64,000 bases of DNA from Selaginella tamariscina. Taxonomy: Eukaryota > Streptophyta > Lycopodiopsida > Selaginellales > Selaginellaceae. The translations under genes were made by a program, and so were the position numbers. Below the pieces are notes generated by a model. The model was not told where the DNA came from, did not search any database, and was given only the letters and a program-made list of their open reading frames with translations. Each line of letters opens with the position of its first letter. Position 1 is the stretch's first letter. This document shows, piece by piece, positions 31,064 through 43,740 of the stretch. The stretch lies in assembly GCA_003024785.1 (NCBI GenBank), contig PUQB01000471.1, forward strand, positions 536,923-600,922, read 5' to 3'.

Positions 31064-31733
31064 GGAATTTGTTACTATAGGATCGTTATGTCGTCAATGG
31101 AGGTTATAATTGATTCAAGTATCGAGTCGATGGCGGAGATGTAACTGTGAGTGGATATATTATTTGTATATTTAACTTGTATTATTACTTTTAATAATTA
31201 GCATTAGCTACTAATAACTTGTATTTTATATTTTTACAGTTTTTACTTTGCAGTGGGCTTTGTTTTGTCGGAGAGAGTTCATTGAAAGTGTATGTGCATA
31301 TGTTAGGATGTATAAACATTTTTATGTAATAGATTTATATTTTATTTTTTTTTCACAAACAGTCTTTATATCTTCGAAGCATTTCAGTCGTAAACAGTGG
31401 ATATTACTTAATATACTTTTGCTAATGTTAATTACGAGAAACATTGTCTATGTAATGAAAGGACAAGGTTAACGCGGCTCTTCTATAAGGAACATAGATG
31501 GTGCTAAGAGAAGACGTCTGCTAGTTGCCGCTTTCCCAGGTATGTATATATTTATGTGTCTTATATTGTTTTACCTATCGGATATAATTTCTTAATTATT
31601 ATGTTTGCTTTTCTTTTTTCCTTTAAATTTCTTTTATCTGTAAACAGGAAAACACATGGATCCTGTAATCCGTGTATATTCATTACCACTAAAGAAAAGA
31701 GAAGATAGCTGAAGAGGTAAATATACATAGGTG

Positions 31734-31781
<48 letters not shown>

Positions 31782-31888
31782 CCACGCACACGCACACGCA
31801 TGTCCTTAAGTCCTTAACTGTAGACTGATACGTGTGATTCTTGTGTGAAGTGCATCAAATATGAGACTGTTTCGTGCAAAGAAATCAA
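31064..31888. other. Region between cornichon and the pseudokinase
   Basis: It may contain 5' exons or leader of the kinase gene. Splice-like ends and short frames occur (for example 31447-31541, ending CCCAG/GTATG) but I could not join them to the kinase frame. A compound (CT)n(CA)n tract lies at 31736-31790. Confidence 0.4.
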
Positions 31889-32366
31889 ATGGGGTCCTGT
31901 AGTATGGTGGAATATACACCCAAAGAACAAATAAAAAATAATGAGAGTGAGCTTAATTATCTATGTTCTGCCTGCAAAACACGGAGAGTGAGGAGTTTAG
32001 GGAGGCCATTAAGAATGTTTTTCTACAATGAATTAAAAGTTGCTACTAATATGTTCTCTTATGATAATTACTTAGCTCGTACCAAGACTGGACATGTATT
32101 TAAGGGGGTTTTAGAGAGTGGAGACGTAGTGGCAGTGAAAATTTTAGCCCATGACGTGGAAATCAAGTGTCTTAGGAGCCTCCTTGACGTGGCAAACTCC
32201 TTCAACGTGGTAGGCTTAGTTGGCTACTGTGATGAAGAGCGTGGTAAGACGTTTTTGGTCTTAGACTTCATCTGCAATGGATCCCTCGAATGGCATCTCG
32301 CACGTAAGCATCTTTGGTTTATCATGTTGTGTGTGTGTGTGCGTGGCGTGTGTTGGGTTTGTCAAC

Positions 32367-32397
<31 letters not shown>

Positions 32398-33558
32398 CAT
32401 ATATATATATAGAGAGAGAGAGTGATATATAGTCTTGTTTTACTAGTTTCCAACGAGAATGTTTTATCGTGGAAGATTAGAAAATCTATTGCCATAGGCA
32501 TTGGAAGAGGATTACAAGATTTACATAGAAGCTGCTCTATAGAACATAGAGATCTACGTTCTAGTAATATTCTGCTAACTCACGATTATATGCCCATGGT
32601 AATGTGTGTGTGTGTGTGTCCATTCACTGTAAATGACTCAATTGTGCTTTTACTAGATTACTGGCTTATGTTTTGCAAGGCTAAAATCACAACCTGCTTG
32701 TTTTGATCCTCCGTTCACCACAGGGTAGGCACACACTTTGTGTGTGTGCGTGTGTGTGAAAGAGAGGGAGTGAAACAAATCTTTTAAACAGGTACTCAGC
32801 TCCAGAACATTATGATGGCCAGGAAGTGAATGAAAAGAATGATATATTTGCATACGGAGTTATATTACTGGAGTTAATTACTGCACGCAAGGCTTTTGAT
32901 GAATCAGCTCAGGATCCAAAAGAAATGCTTCTCACTGAATGGGTGAGTTTTAATACATGAGTAGTTTTTAATTAGCATGTTACTTACATGTTAATTTTTT
33001 CTATTAGGCTTCTCTAGTGCTTAAGGATTTCGATTTCGAAAAGCTGGTTGATCCAAAGCTTGATCATTATAACCACCACGAACTTCTTAGCATGATGACT
33101 GCAGCCTCTCTATGTCTTAGAAAGGATGCTGTTGAAAGACCAACTATAAGCAGAGTAAGAGAGGGTGTATGTGTATACACATTTGTGTACGTTGCGATAC
33201 ATATAAGTTCATGTAATGTATAATGTAGGTGTATATTCACATACTTATATGTACACACATATATACTTATATATACAGGTGTTGTATTTAGCTAGCTATT
33301 CATTTAATATTAAGCTAAACAAACACACACACACACGTTATTGTTCTGTAGATACTAGCAATACTTGAAGGTGATGGAGATGCTGCTCTCACACCTAGTG
33401 AAGCGGAAGGAAGAAGTATGTGTAGTGATTCAACGGCTTCAGATGCTCCGGTGTTTATTCAGGAGAAGAAAGTAATGTTTAACTTACCACAGGAGAAAAC
33501 AACCATCCACAACGCACGTAATCGCCGATTCGGTTTGTCTTATGATGAGATGTTATAA
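31889..33558 (+). CDS. Receptor-like cytoplasmic pseudokinase, six exons
   Basis: Exons 31889-32303, 32447-32598, 32657-32724, 32792-32942, 33008-33154 and 33352-33558 join in phase to 379 residues. The N-terminus MGSCS fits N-myristoylation at Gly2 with palmitoylation at Cys4, as in membrane-anchored RLCKs. The kinase fold is complete (FFYNELKVATNMFS, VAVKIL, GLVGYCDEERGK, EHRDLRSSNILL, GYSAPEHY, KNDIFAYGVILLELIT), but catalytic parts are gone. The glycine loop reads ARTKTGHVFKG, the helix C Glu is not found, and the DFG position reads TGLCFAR with no metal-binding Asp. HRDLRSSN also has Arg for the usual Lys. It resembles plant kinases described as inactive. It probably acts as a scaffold or decoy at the plasma membrane. 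Upstream exons cannot be excluded. Confidence 0.85.
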
Positions 33559-34025
33559 CATTAATATTAATGTATTTTAACATTAATATCTCTTTAATTA
33601 TGTGTCATTAAGCTTCAGTACCAAGTACTCTCTGTCTCACACACACACACACATGTATATGTTTGTACACAAGTTGTCATTACTAGATGTTCCATCCTTG
33701 ATTCAACAGGTAACAATACGTGTTTGTGTGGCTGTGTACACGCACACGTGTGGGTGTTGTGTGTGTGTGTGTGAAGTATAACTATATTACAGTACCATGT
33801 ACATGGACTGAATAGTATGTCCTTAGTCTTTCGCATATCAGTTTGTAGTAACTCCGTATTTGGTTTGTAGTTTTCTTCTTTTGGTCGTTGTCCGTCACAC
33901 TGTGTGTTTTTATTCTAACACATCGACTTTGTTCCTTTGGAGTTTTCAGGTTGCATGTCACATTGCTTATCTGCAATTCTACTGTTGGCCATGTAAGTGC
34001 TTTCTATATCGAAAGTGATCCTTTG

Positions 34026-34059
<34 letters not shown>

Positions 34060-34849
34060 GCGTGTGCGTGTGCGTGTGCGTGTGTGTGAACATGTGTTCG
34101 TGATCATCTACCTTAACTATATATATATATATATGTAAAACTAAATGAAATAACTGTCAGTGTCAGCTGAATGTGGGGTTTGTTATCCTCTGTATTTAGA
34201 TTTGAGTTCGTTTTCATAAGAGTACATAGGCGTGTTCCTTTCTTTCTAAATGCCGGACAAGGTTTATGAAAGTGATATTGCATATTATGCATTTCCCAAT
34301 CCCATTTAAATGTGTGTTTGAATGTGTATAGCTGTTCTTTCCCTCACCCTCCCTGTATTGCCTGTCTCTTTGCCCTTTTGAGAAAGCCGTCACAGTCGCC
34401 GACATGGCACAACTGCTGACACATCAGCTCCAAAGGAGCTGAGCTGGCATTTATGTCCCTCCTTATCATTGGCAACACGTTTATGTCTTAATCACGCATT
34501 TAAGTGAGTTTTTTAGATGCCTTAGTCGGCAGGGGCTTTAAATTCCGTGTTGAAATCTGGGGTGTGTACACAAGGAAGGCGTGCATTCATTATGTATAAT
34601 ACACACGCGCACGCACACACACACACACAACATACACATACACGTACCACCGTCCTAGTAAGTTCTTTCAAAGCCTGTCGCAAAAGATATAAGCTTCTTG
34701 AATGAAGGAAAAAGGGTACATTAGTTATGAAGTTACTTAGTTTTTATTCAAGGTAGCACCTTTAAAGAACGCCCTTATTCGGTGCATCACTTAAATAAGG
34801 TGAAAACCTGCTAGTTCAATTCAATTCGGCTCACGACGCCCAAGATTCT
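33559..34849. other. Intergenic, microsatellite-rich
   Basis: No gene recognised. It contains (CA)n near 33638 and 34605, a long GT/GTGC tract at 34025-34088 and a (TA)n tract near 34119. Open frames here are repeat translations. Confidence 0.6.
34025..34088. repeat. (GT)n and (GTGC)-interrupted microsatellite
   Basis: About 64 bases of GT repeats with regular GTGCGT interruptions in the second half. It is intergenic. Confidence 0.9.
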
Positions 34850-34945
34850 TACGTATATTCCATTCGTATATACAATGTATATATACGAAGGGGGTTTCGC
34901 GTACTCCAATGTATTGGAATACGTCCGTATATACGGTGTATGTAT
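34850..34945. repeat. Three consecutive palindromes
   Basis: Three inverted repeats lie within 75 bases. Arms of 10 bp (TTCGTATATA) are at 34863-34889; arms of 10 bp with one mismatch (CGTACTCCAA against TTGGAATACG) at 34900-34923; and the perfect CCGTATATACGG at 34925-34936. The first and third share the CGTATATA core. Confidence 0.85.
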
Positions 34946-34964
34946 TCACACGGGAGCTCGTCAG

Positions 34965-35264
34965 TTAGCGAGTTGTTACAAGCGGCCAAAGAAATCTAGT
35001 TAGGCCGTGAGCGACTTTGACAGGGACCCGTGAAGGAATATCCGGGGGATATTCATCGGGGGTAAAGATGCCGATCGGGTGCCCGTCAAATGAAGTTTCC
35101 CATCTGGCATGGCCGTCTGACACAGCATGGACTTTCTCGGCCACGTCACTGTCATGCAACACAAGAACATAAAATCCCGCCTTGTGATCTTCCAATGACA
35201 TGGAAGCAGGCAATTGATAGAGACCACCACGTGTCCTGAATGAGAGCCACTGGGTGTCCTCCAC
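34965..35264 (-). CDS. Small open frame, unrecognised (99 aa)
   Basis: An intact minus-strand frame with balanced composition and GC content above its surroundings. It starts MEDTQWLSFRTRGG and ends FLWPLVTTR. I recognise no domain, signal peptide or membrane helix. The frame contains FDGHPIGIFTPDEYPPDIP. Overlapping frames on the same strand are also open, which weakens the case. It could be an exon of an unannotated gene or chance. Confidence 0.25.
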   Translation of the reverse strand: MEDTQWLSFRTRGGLYQLPASMSLEDHKAGFYVLVLHDSDVAEKVHAVSDGHARWETSFDGHPIGIFTPDEYPPDIPSRVPVKVAHGLTRFLWPLVTTR

Positions 35265-35279
35265 GTATTATTGCTGTTG

Positions 35280-35287
35280 TGACGTCA
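35280..35287. promoter_or_regulatory. TGACGTCA palindrome (bZIP-type site)
   Basis: A perfect CRE/C-box palindrome, extended to GTGACGTCAC. It lies about 900 bp before the LBD start codon and close to its likely promoter. bZIP factors of the TGA and related groups bind this core. Function here is inferred from sequence alone. Confidence 0.45.
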
Positions 35288-35499
35288 CCCGGACTTAACG
35301 CCCAAGCTGATTTTTTTTTTCCTCTTCCGTAACGTAAGATCGACGTGGCTTGTGGCGACACGTGTTTAATATTCAGTGGCAGGGTTAAGTCGGGGTTAAA
35401 CCCTGGTTAGGGTTGATGGCCTTTTTCCCACCCACCACCATCTTAGGGTTTTTTTTCTTCTCTTTTTTCTCATTTGCCCCATTTGTTGCGCGTCTCTGT

Positions 35500-36176
35500 G
35501 CGCATTCCTCTCTTTGTGTGATCTCCTACTGCAAGATTTGAGCTCGATTTCATGTTGGAGGGAAGAATTCTGTGCATCTATCTGTGAAATGCAGCAATTC
35601 CGAGCTCGATCTGTCTGAATTCGGATTCAATTCGGAACATATCCGATTGCAGGTGTTTACAATCTCTCTCGTTGTTGATGAGAGAAATCTCTTTCTTTTT
35701 CTGTATGTCTGCAGCGTAGAAGGGGTCAAATCATCTTCTTCAAGGTACATCAAAGAGGAAGAAGGAAAAAAAAAAGGAGAAAAAAAGAATAGTATTCTGT
35801 CCATGTGGTTGCGTGCTGGCTGTTGGCGGCATTCAACGCAGACTTGGAATATTATAGGTTTCTGAAGCTTCGGCATAGAGGACAAAATCAATCCCAACGA
35901 GGCGGACAGGTCTCTCCCTGCTGCTTTGTTTTTCTCAATCTCAGGCGCTTGTACAGATCCCATAGAATCATCGCCAACAACAAGGTGCCGTGTGAATTTC
36001 CATTGGGATAGATCACTGAACAGTTTCGGTGTGGATTTTTCAAAGAGCAGCAGGCGTTTCCCCCTTGATATTCGGACAAACAGGTGCCAGGATGCTATAG
36101 CAAGGCGTTTCTCGAATTTCTGGGGGAGGGATTCTTCAAGGTGGCTGGGCAGTGGCAGAAGAGTAGCAAACTATCG
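35500..36176 (+). other. Probable promoter-proximal and 5' leader region of the LBD gene
   Basis: A pyrimidine-rich segment (35450-35520) precedes a long stretch with several short upstream frames, such as 35572-35865. A leader intron is plausible but no splice pair is compelling. Confidence 0.4.
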
Positions 36177-37204
36177 ATGGCATCGTCATCGAGCTCCCCG
36201 TGTGCGGCCTGCAAGTTCTTGAGGAGGAAATGTACCCCAGAGTGCGTTTTTGCGCCATACTTCCCACCTGACCAGCCACACAAATTCGCAAACGTGCACA
36301 AGATCTTTGGTGCCAGCAACATAACCAAGCTTCTGAACGAGCTTCCACCGCACCAGAGAGAAGATGCGGTGAACTCGCTTGCATACGAAGCCGATGCCCG
36401 TGTGAAGGATCCCGTTTACGGCTGCGTTGGTGCGATTTCCATGCTTCAGAGACAGGTCGCCCGTCTACAACACGAACTGGCACTGGCACAGCAGGATCTG
36501 GCGAGATACACAGGTGGGTCGGTGCAGAATCCAGGTCAGATGGTTTCTGTGGCAGCCCAACAGCCGCAGCCGAGTCCCCAGCAAAGCTCTCCCCCAGCTC
36601 CGGCCGCCCACCATCATCATCACCACCATGCTCACTTGGGAATTGTGCAGCCTCATGATCAGCAGATGATTTTTACAAGAGACCAGCTGATTGAAATAGC
36701 TCGAGAGCAACACCTGACGAGGGAGCAAGTCATGGATATCGCCAGGATAGGAGGAGGCTCATACGAGGCCGGACTTGCAGTTCTCGGACTCAGTCCTCTG
36801 GGAGCTTTTGCACAGACTAGAACTTCTGGGAGTGATAGCGGTGGCAGCAGCAGTGGCACAGCAGGTACGTGTGTGTGTGTGTTTCCTCGTATTTCTGCTG
36901 TTTGATTGTGCATTTTCCATGCTCTCTCGCATTGATGGGTTGCGTTCTGGATACAAGGAAGTGTGTTTCGTTGTTATTTGTTCAGTTGGTGTTTTTGGAG
37001 GGATACGTATAAATTCTCACCATCAGAACCCTGTGCAGTAATCCATGGCTACTGTCTGATGTCCTGAGTGTCTTGTGTATGCGTGTGCGTGTGCGTGTGC
37101 GTGTGTTTTTCTTATTTTAATTTATGTAGCAGAAGAAACTTGGTACTTGTTCGAGGAGAAATGACTGACATATGTATATGCTGTTCGCAGGCTTTTACCA
37201 CTGA
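36177..37204 (+). CDS. LOB-domain (LBD/ASL) transcription factor, class I
   Basis: LBD proteins are plant-specific nuclear regulators of organ boundaries and meristems. Exon 1 (36177-36864) and a 14-nt last exon (37191-37204) give 233 residues. The LOB domain is complete. The zinc block CAACKFLRRKCTPEC matches C-X2-C-X6-C-X3-C; the GAS block (FGASNITKLLNELP) and the coiled-coil VGAISMLQRQVARLQHELAL place it in class I. A Gln/Pro/His-rich linker with seven His follows, then ARIGGGSYEAG. I chose the Met at 36177 because family members start just before the zinc block. An upstream in-frame Met at 36084 would add 31 residues. The donor at 36865 opens directly into GT repeats. The tiny last exon (GFYH-stop) is inferred from the only in-phase acceptor nearby. 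Confidence 0.88.
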
Positions 37205-39780
37205 TGTTGTTCTTTGGCTCGGGATATGCACAGCTTTTGGGTTAGTCAGGGAGAGGTTCTTATTTTCTGTGTATCCAAATTGGGCCCGGTCTCTTCTTTT
37301 GTCCGAGTGGGTAATGCGGTGTTTCTGAAGGTCAGCGGGTTTTTTAAAAATTTTTATTTCTTTTTTTTTCTACATTTATTATTTTATTTAAATATTTTTT
37401 GTTTTCATCATCAATGGATCGAAGATTGAACATGACAAAACTGGGAGAGCAAACCGGTACGTATATATATTAATATATAGATAGATTTTTGTTTTTTTTA
37501 ATTTGTTTTTGTATATACACCTTTGTCATGTTCACTCTTTACATTCACAGTTGCCCCATTGGGTAGCCTATGCTTTACAATTAGCACCAAGACGTAGCGT
37601 CCTTTGTGTCCTTACCACGTGCAAGAAAACGCTATTTTTTGTTTTACATGGTGTGTGTGTACGTGCGTGCGTGCGTATGTGTGTATGTTTGAGGCAGAGT
37701 TGTCTTAAATTCATCAACTTGCTGCTGTAATCAAATGCAAGTGGGCTTTCAGTCAGTCTTCAAATATACCGATTATTCTGTTTATACCAGGTGTGTGTGT
37801 GTGCGTGCGCGTGCGTGTGTTTATTATAAATAATTTATATATATATTTATATTTAGGTTCAACAAGTCAAAGCTAGTTTATGACTTAATTTATGAGTCTT
37901 AAGTTGCTACTATGTATGCGTGAGTCACAGTGAAGAAGACATGTTCTGCTTTATTACAGCACATGATAGGATAAAGTATCAATCTTTGGGTAGGGCGCAC
38001 ACACACGTCCGCGTACACACCTTAACTATGTTGTGTGTGTTTTATATTGTTTAATATACGAGGACTAAACAATTAATAATTGATTATTAAACAAATGATA
38101 TGAATTTGATTTAGTATAAATGTTTAAAATAAATCTTTTTTTCAATCATATGTCAACTAAGCAAGAATAAATATACTTTAGGGAAAATTTCATTTTATAT
38201 CTTTAAAATTCGTGCATTTTATAATTAAAAATTAATAAAAAGTTATAATTAATTTGTGTTTTATTATTTTGTTTAAAAGTAACCAATTAAACATATGTAC
38301 AAAAATGTTATTTCTTAACATTTGTGACTATGATATTTTTTAGCACTTAAAAACTTCATGAACTTATTTTATTTTATTCTAAATATTTTTAATTCAGTAT
38401 TATTATTCTAAAAACAATGAGCATATATATGTAACTTTAATATTTTTTAAAGAAGTATATATGTGAATATAACATTTTAAGGGAATATAAAGGTATATAC
38501 TAAATTTTCTCATGTATTTATTAATGTTTGCACACGTACAGTGTGATCAGTAATTTAACAATACTATATTGTACATAGATATAAAATATAATATAGCGGA
38601 CGTGCAATATTTTAATTATAGTTAACAATAGAACATAATTACACACACACACACACATATATATTAATATATATATAGAAGTGTAAGTCAATTTTGGCTT
38701 TGCTCTGCTGTCAATACGTACTACCCCACTGACAGAGATGACGTAAGTATACACAAACACACCCGTCCTTATATATTGTAGGAGTGTGTTCTAAAGCTTT
38801 TCACACGTAATACTGTTGCTGCATGCAATGCACGTCTATTACAGAAAATGCAGTGTTTGTTTCCCTGATATATATCTAATGGTATAACTTAATTAACTCA
38901 AGTACACATACGTCTGTGTATGTGTATATACGTACACTCTAGAGCTTTACTTGAAAGTGATTGTATATATTATATTATATAATCATTCTGAATGCGTATA
39001 AATATCAAGTTTAAGCTGGTCAAATCTGTTACATGCATGGATAAAGTACAAAGAAATAAAGAAAATCATTCGTAAAGAGTACAAATAAATCAAATTTGTC
39101 AAGTTCCCAAGGATCAAGACAAAGATTTAACACACATTCAGTCCATACAAGAAAATATACCCCTTGGATATTCCAAGTCAAAGAAGTCTGATAAACAACA
39201 AGTTACATATGCTTATGAGAAAATATGGAAAAACAACATTTAATGCCTACACACACACACATATATAGAGAGAGAGAAAAACTTATAATACTAACGGGAA
39301 AAATGTCATATGTACCCCTGAAATGTACATACTTCAATACTCTGAAAGAAAATGTTGGGAACCGTTTCTATGTAGTTTATTACTAGTTTAAACTTCATTG
39401 TATAAAAGCCAATGTAATATTATGAAAGATCACTTAGTCAAAAACCGGAATCCAAGGGCATATCAAAAACTTCTAGTGTTATATATACGTAAATATGCCA
39501 TAGATGACCATGTTAAGTAATACTGAAGAATTCAGTATCATTAGTTTTAAGTACCTGGAATATGATATAGATACTGGGACATCTACCAAACCACAACCAT
39601 ATATCACATCTTATGCGTGTTTGAGCACCTGGATACTGCAGAAAAGATAAAAAGAGGAAAAAGTTTCGTATTTAACACGCAACCTACATATGCATGTGTA
39701 TATATATATATATATGTGTGTGTGTGTATATATGTGTGTGTGTATTTGATTTAACAGTTACTTTAATGCTATATTCACAA
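37205..39780. other. AT-rich intergenic region
   Basis: It contains microsatellites (GTGC at 37663 and 37795, CA at 38641, TA/GT near 39705) and no credible gene. The 38521-38760 minus frame is low-complexity. The last bases contain the 3' end of the MCA gene. Confidence 0.6.
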
Positions 39781-40579
39781 TCAGTCATCCGTCTCGCTCC
39801 ATGCTCTGTTCCGATGGAGCATCATCTTCCTTTGGCTGCCATTGCCTGCACACCAAGAGCATGAGTGTGTTATTGTCATTTCCACACCTAATTCTCTAAT
39901 ACATATATGGGTATTTTAGTTTGAAAACTATATATATACCCCTGATATTACAAGTATTTCTAAGTCTTTTCAATAGACGAGTCTTGTGGTCCTGACTATT
40001 CATGATTAACTGTGTCTTGCAACTTCTGTTTTTCTATGTCTAAGGCAACATAACAACATCTATCTGGGGCTGGGCCGCCCTGGTGTGGCATAAGTAGAAA
40101 AATTCTTGTGGGAATCAATGAGAAAACATGTTCATATATGTATGTGTATATCTATTTTACCAAAATACAGGTGTAGGCATATATATCTAAATTCACCAAA
40201 GCTCTATTATCATGTAATTATTAAATTAATTATAACCAGAATGCAGCAGAACCGGTTAAACAATATATAACGTTAAACTTATTAAGTTGCTATCACATCT
40301 ATATATAATTACTTGAATAAATTGACCACATAACATATATAAATACCATGAATACTAGTCAATCGGATATCATAAAGGCAGGATATTATTTGCTGTACTG
40401 GAATTTTGTACCTAGAGTTGAAAAGTCTAAATCTATGCACGTTCCTACAAATACAACATATACTTGCACACATGGAAGATATGTGCATATTATGAGCACG
40501 TTTATCCATATAAATATGTAACTGTATTATGTATTATAAAAAGAGACTATATGCATATGTATGCATGTCTTTGTGTGTG

Positions 40580-40635
<56 letters not shown>

Positions 40636-43600
40636 TCACCTTCGCGTTCACGGTGCTTGATCTCTCGTGCCTCTTGAACCAATGCGCAACAGAAGCACAA
40701 GAAGTGCGCCCAACAATCGTCACAAGAGCCACCTGTTCCAAAACAATTGAATAAAGAAATTAATAACAATACACTGAAACTTTGTCAAGGCATTTCACAT
40801 TACTTGAGTCGTTAAATAAAATAATATTATAAAGACTTTCAAAGTACTCATTACGTCCCTGAAAACAAAAGCTATATTTACAAGCTATAATTTCATGAAT
40901 TGCTATGGATAACTATCTACTGCATAGTCCACAGGTATGTATACTTATGTATCTCACAAACTTGATGAATCAACAGTTAGCTCATATGCATGCAGCACGC
41001 ACACGCACACACACACATTTATGTATGGAGTACATGTATTATTATGTTCGACACACTAAAGACGTTCTAATAGTAAATGCATAATGTTAACGAGATAATG
41101 TAATGCTCTCTAGTACCAAATACATATGGGTTTAATATTAAACTCCCTTTGACTTTAAGTACCTCGATGTTGTATCGTTTCCGTAGTTTCCGTCGGAAAC
41201 AACAGGTGTAGAAGCAGCATCCCAAAACCATAGTATAAATCAGGCAGTTCGTACCTGCAGCATGCTTTGCTGTAAACAATGTTCAGAAATTAGTAAATTG
41301 GTACAAATATATTGAGAAAAAATATTATTTATATAAATGTAAAACGGTGTTGATGTTAAACAGGCTTACGCATGATGCCGTCCGTGGCAGTTGCAGCAAT
41401 ATTGGCAAACGTGCAGCATGGGCACAAGAATGTTCCTATGCCTGCCAACGATTACGTCAGTAAATTTGACTACAACTATTAGTAAAAATGTCACGTAACA
41501 GTGTCTGTATTGGTTATGTACATACAGCCTAAGGTACAACATACATATAACAATTTCAGAAGTTTAGTTATATGTATATATTATAAAATGCGTGTAGTAT
41601 ATGACGAGAGAGAGAGAGAGAGTTCAAAGAAACAAAGAATGTGTAACAGATTTTGTCTTCAAGAATAGATACGTATATACACGTTCTAGTATATGTATTT
41701 CACATGTATATTTTAAGGCGTTTCCTGCTCTTAAATACTATATTATAAATGACTAGAAACACAGAAACATTTAATATCAAACATTTCCAATTGGATATCG
41801 TAGTACATATGACTTAAGGATACGTATACACACATATATGGTACTAAATAATTCTGTTAATCAGAGAGAGATATCGATATAATCATAGTGTTCAAGTATA
41901 CCTTTTTAACATTTGATACTCATATCTTCTGTAAGTTTACGTATATATGGTGCACCCACAGAGACATACATCCATAGTGTCTCCACCCGGCAGGACTACT
42001 GCGGGGGAATTGCATGTATATGAGAGAGACAGAGAGAGATCTTACAAAGCAGAGGGCTTCCACAACATCCATAAAGATCGTAATGCCAATCCTGTAAACT
42101 CCGTGACTTTTCACTGTCCAAGTAGTAAGAACGATAAGGTGAAGTTGATAAAGAGTATACAAGTGTTCATGTGTGTCCATACAGGTGCAAGTGTGCATAT
42201 ATATGTACATGAAATACATTACATGCACGTATATATGTATCGCCATGTACATGTGTGTGTACAAGCTGTGGATGTCTATACCATGTACATATACATCCTA
42301 TCACACAGGCGGACGCACATATACACACAGAAGAGCTTACTTGCAGGCGTGACGCTCCTTATAAGTGTAAGACTCCGGTTTGGACTGATTATATTTCTTA
42401 GCTTCTTCCATATAATCAGGATCCTGTTCGTACTTTGACTTTATATCGGTCTCTGTTATGTCAATAAGGTGCTTTATAACGTTGCACTGGTCCTCCTCCA
42501 TTAGATGTTGCATTTTTTGCAGCTCCTTTCTTAGCTTCTTATTTTCTTTCCTTAATGCTTCATCAAGAGCCAGCCCTGGGTAGCTTCGTGAAAGATTTCT
42601 CTTTAGTTCCTGTGATTCCGTAATATTCAAGTCTGGCTTCAGTATGGTCTCCTGTAGCCTGCGCACGGATTTGACAAGCCAAATTTTTAAATCATATGAA
42701 CAGACACAGTAAGACATACATGGGTGAGTACATGCATACAGTCATTTCAATAATCTGTACATTAATATATACGGACATACAAACATGCATATAATATACA
42801 ACACACACACATACCGCAGCTCCACTTCGTCTAGCGTGTAGTCCTTTTGGTCGTTTTCTATGTCACGTAGCTGCTTCTGAGCCTGCAGAATGAAAATGAA
42901 CAATTACGTATTAGGTAGTGATACAGACGTAGCAGTGTCTTCATTGTAGTATTTAATCATTATTATAGATACTGTGGGTGGTATAGACACATTATATACG
43001 TACAAGCAAGTTGAAGAAAGAATCGAAGGACATTAGTAGATCAGAACCACGTGTAGACGAAAGTGCGTGTGTATGAGAGAGAGAGAGAGGTGTTCAATTT
43101 AATAATATTGTCAAAATGTATTCACTACTACTGATGGAAGCAATGGTGACAACACATACAAATGTGCATTTAGGATACTTAAAGAGGTTATATACGAATC
43201 AAATTAGTAGAATTGTAATGCTGTGTTACGCCCGATCACAGGCTATACATACATACATACATACATATATATATAATATATATATATATATATAAAACCC
43301 ATAATAGGATATATAATATATGTTTAATCAAGCGATTAATGTACCCGGTTGTTGTCGACGAGACTGATGAGGGGAATCAAGTGAAGCAGTCGGTCAATCT
43401 CGTTCTGCCGAATCTTGAACTGGTTCACAATGTTCCAACCCATGGCGAGCAAGTAGAGGTAACTCTTGTTCTTGCAGCTATTGACAAGAATGTACGCCTT
43501 TCTGAGAGCCTCTTCAAGCCGCTCAAGCGGCTCACTTGTTTCTGGATGCTCTCTAAGCTCCGAAAGCTGGAGCTTCTCCAGAAGATTACCAATCAGCTTC

Positions 43601-43740
43601 AGATGCAGCGCGAAATTCCTACAATTCTTCTTGTGCATCCGCGCGTTCTTGGCTGCCGTCACAACGGCCGTAATGAGCTTGAGCGAGTCCAATCCCGCAA
43701 TCTGCGCAACGGTCGCGACATCTCCCATCGGGAACGCCAT
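39781..43740 (-). CDS. MCA-type mechanosensitive Ca2+ channel candidate (MCAfunc + PLAC8)
   Basis: MCA1/MCA2 of Arabidopsis are plasma-membrane proteins for stretch-activated Ca2+ uptake. I read eight coding exons: 43345-43740, 42815-42882, 42341-42658, 42046-42113, 41370-41441, 41163-41269, 40640-40732 and 39781-39845. Exon 1 is the N-terminal MCAfunc domain (KNARMHKKNCRNFALHLKLI, then SYLYLLAMGWNIV). Exon 3 is a long coiled coil (KENKKLRKELQKMQHLMEE). Exons 4-7 are the Cys-rich PLAC8 module (DWHYDLYGCCGSPLL, GTFLCPCCTFANIA, GCCFYTCCFRRKLRK, CFCCALVQEARE). The total is about 395 residues against 421 in MCA1. The join into exon 7 is one base out of phase, so either a base is missing from the assembly or the gene is damaged. 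The C-terminal dozen residues are uncertain for the same reason. Confidence 0.88.

Noticed and set aside
35572-35865. 97-codon plus frame upstream of the LBD gene as a coding exon
   Set aside because: It is low-complexity (EEEGKKKGEKK) and lies in the probable LBD leader; at most an upstream ORF.
36084-36176. In-frame N-terminal extension of the LBD protein
   Set aside because: Family members begin just before the C-block, and the extension has no recognisable feature. It is kept only as an alternative start.
41920-42264. 114-codon minus-strand frame as a separate gene
   Set aside because: It covers MCA exon 4 in the wrong frame. The spliced exon 42046-42113 reads the PLAC8 start in another frame with consensus splice sites.
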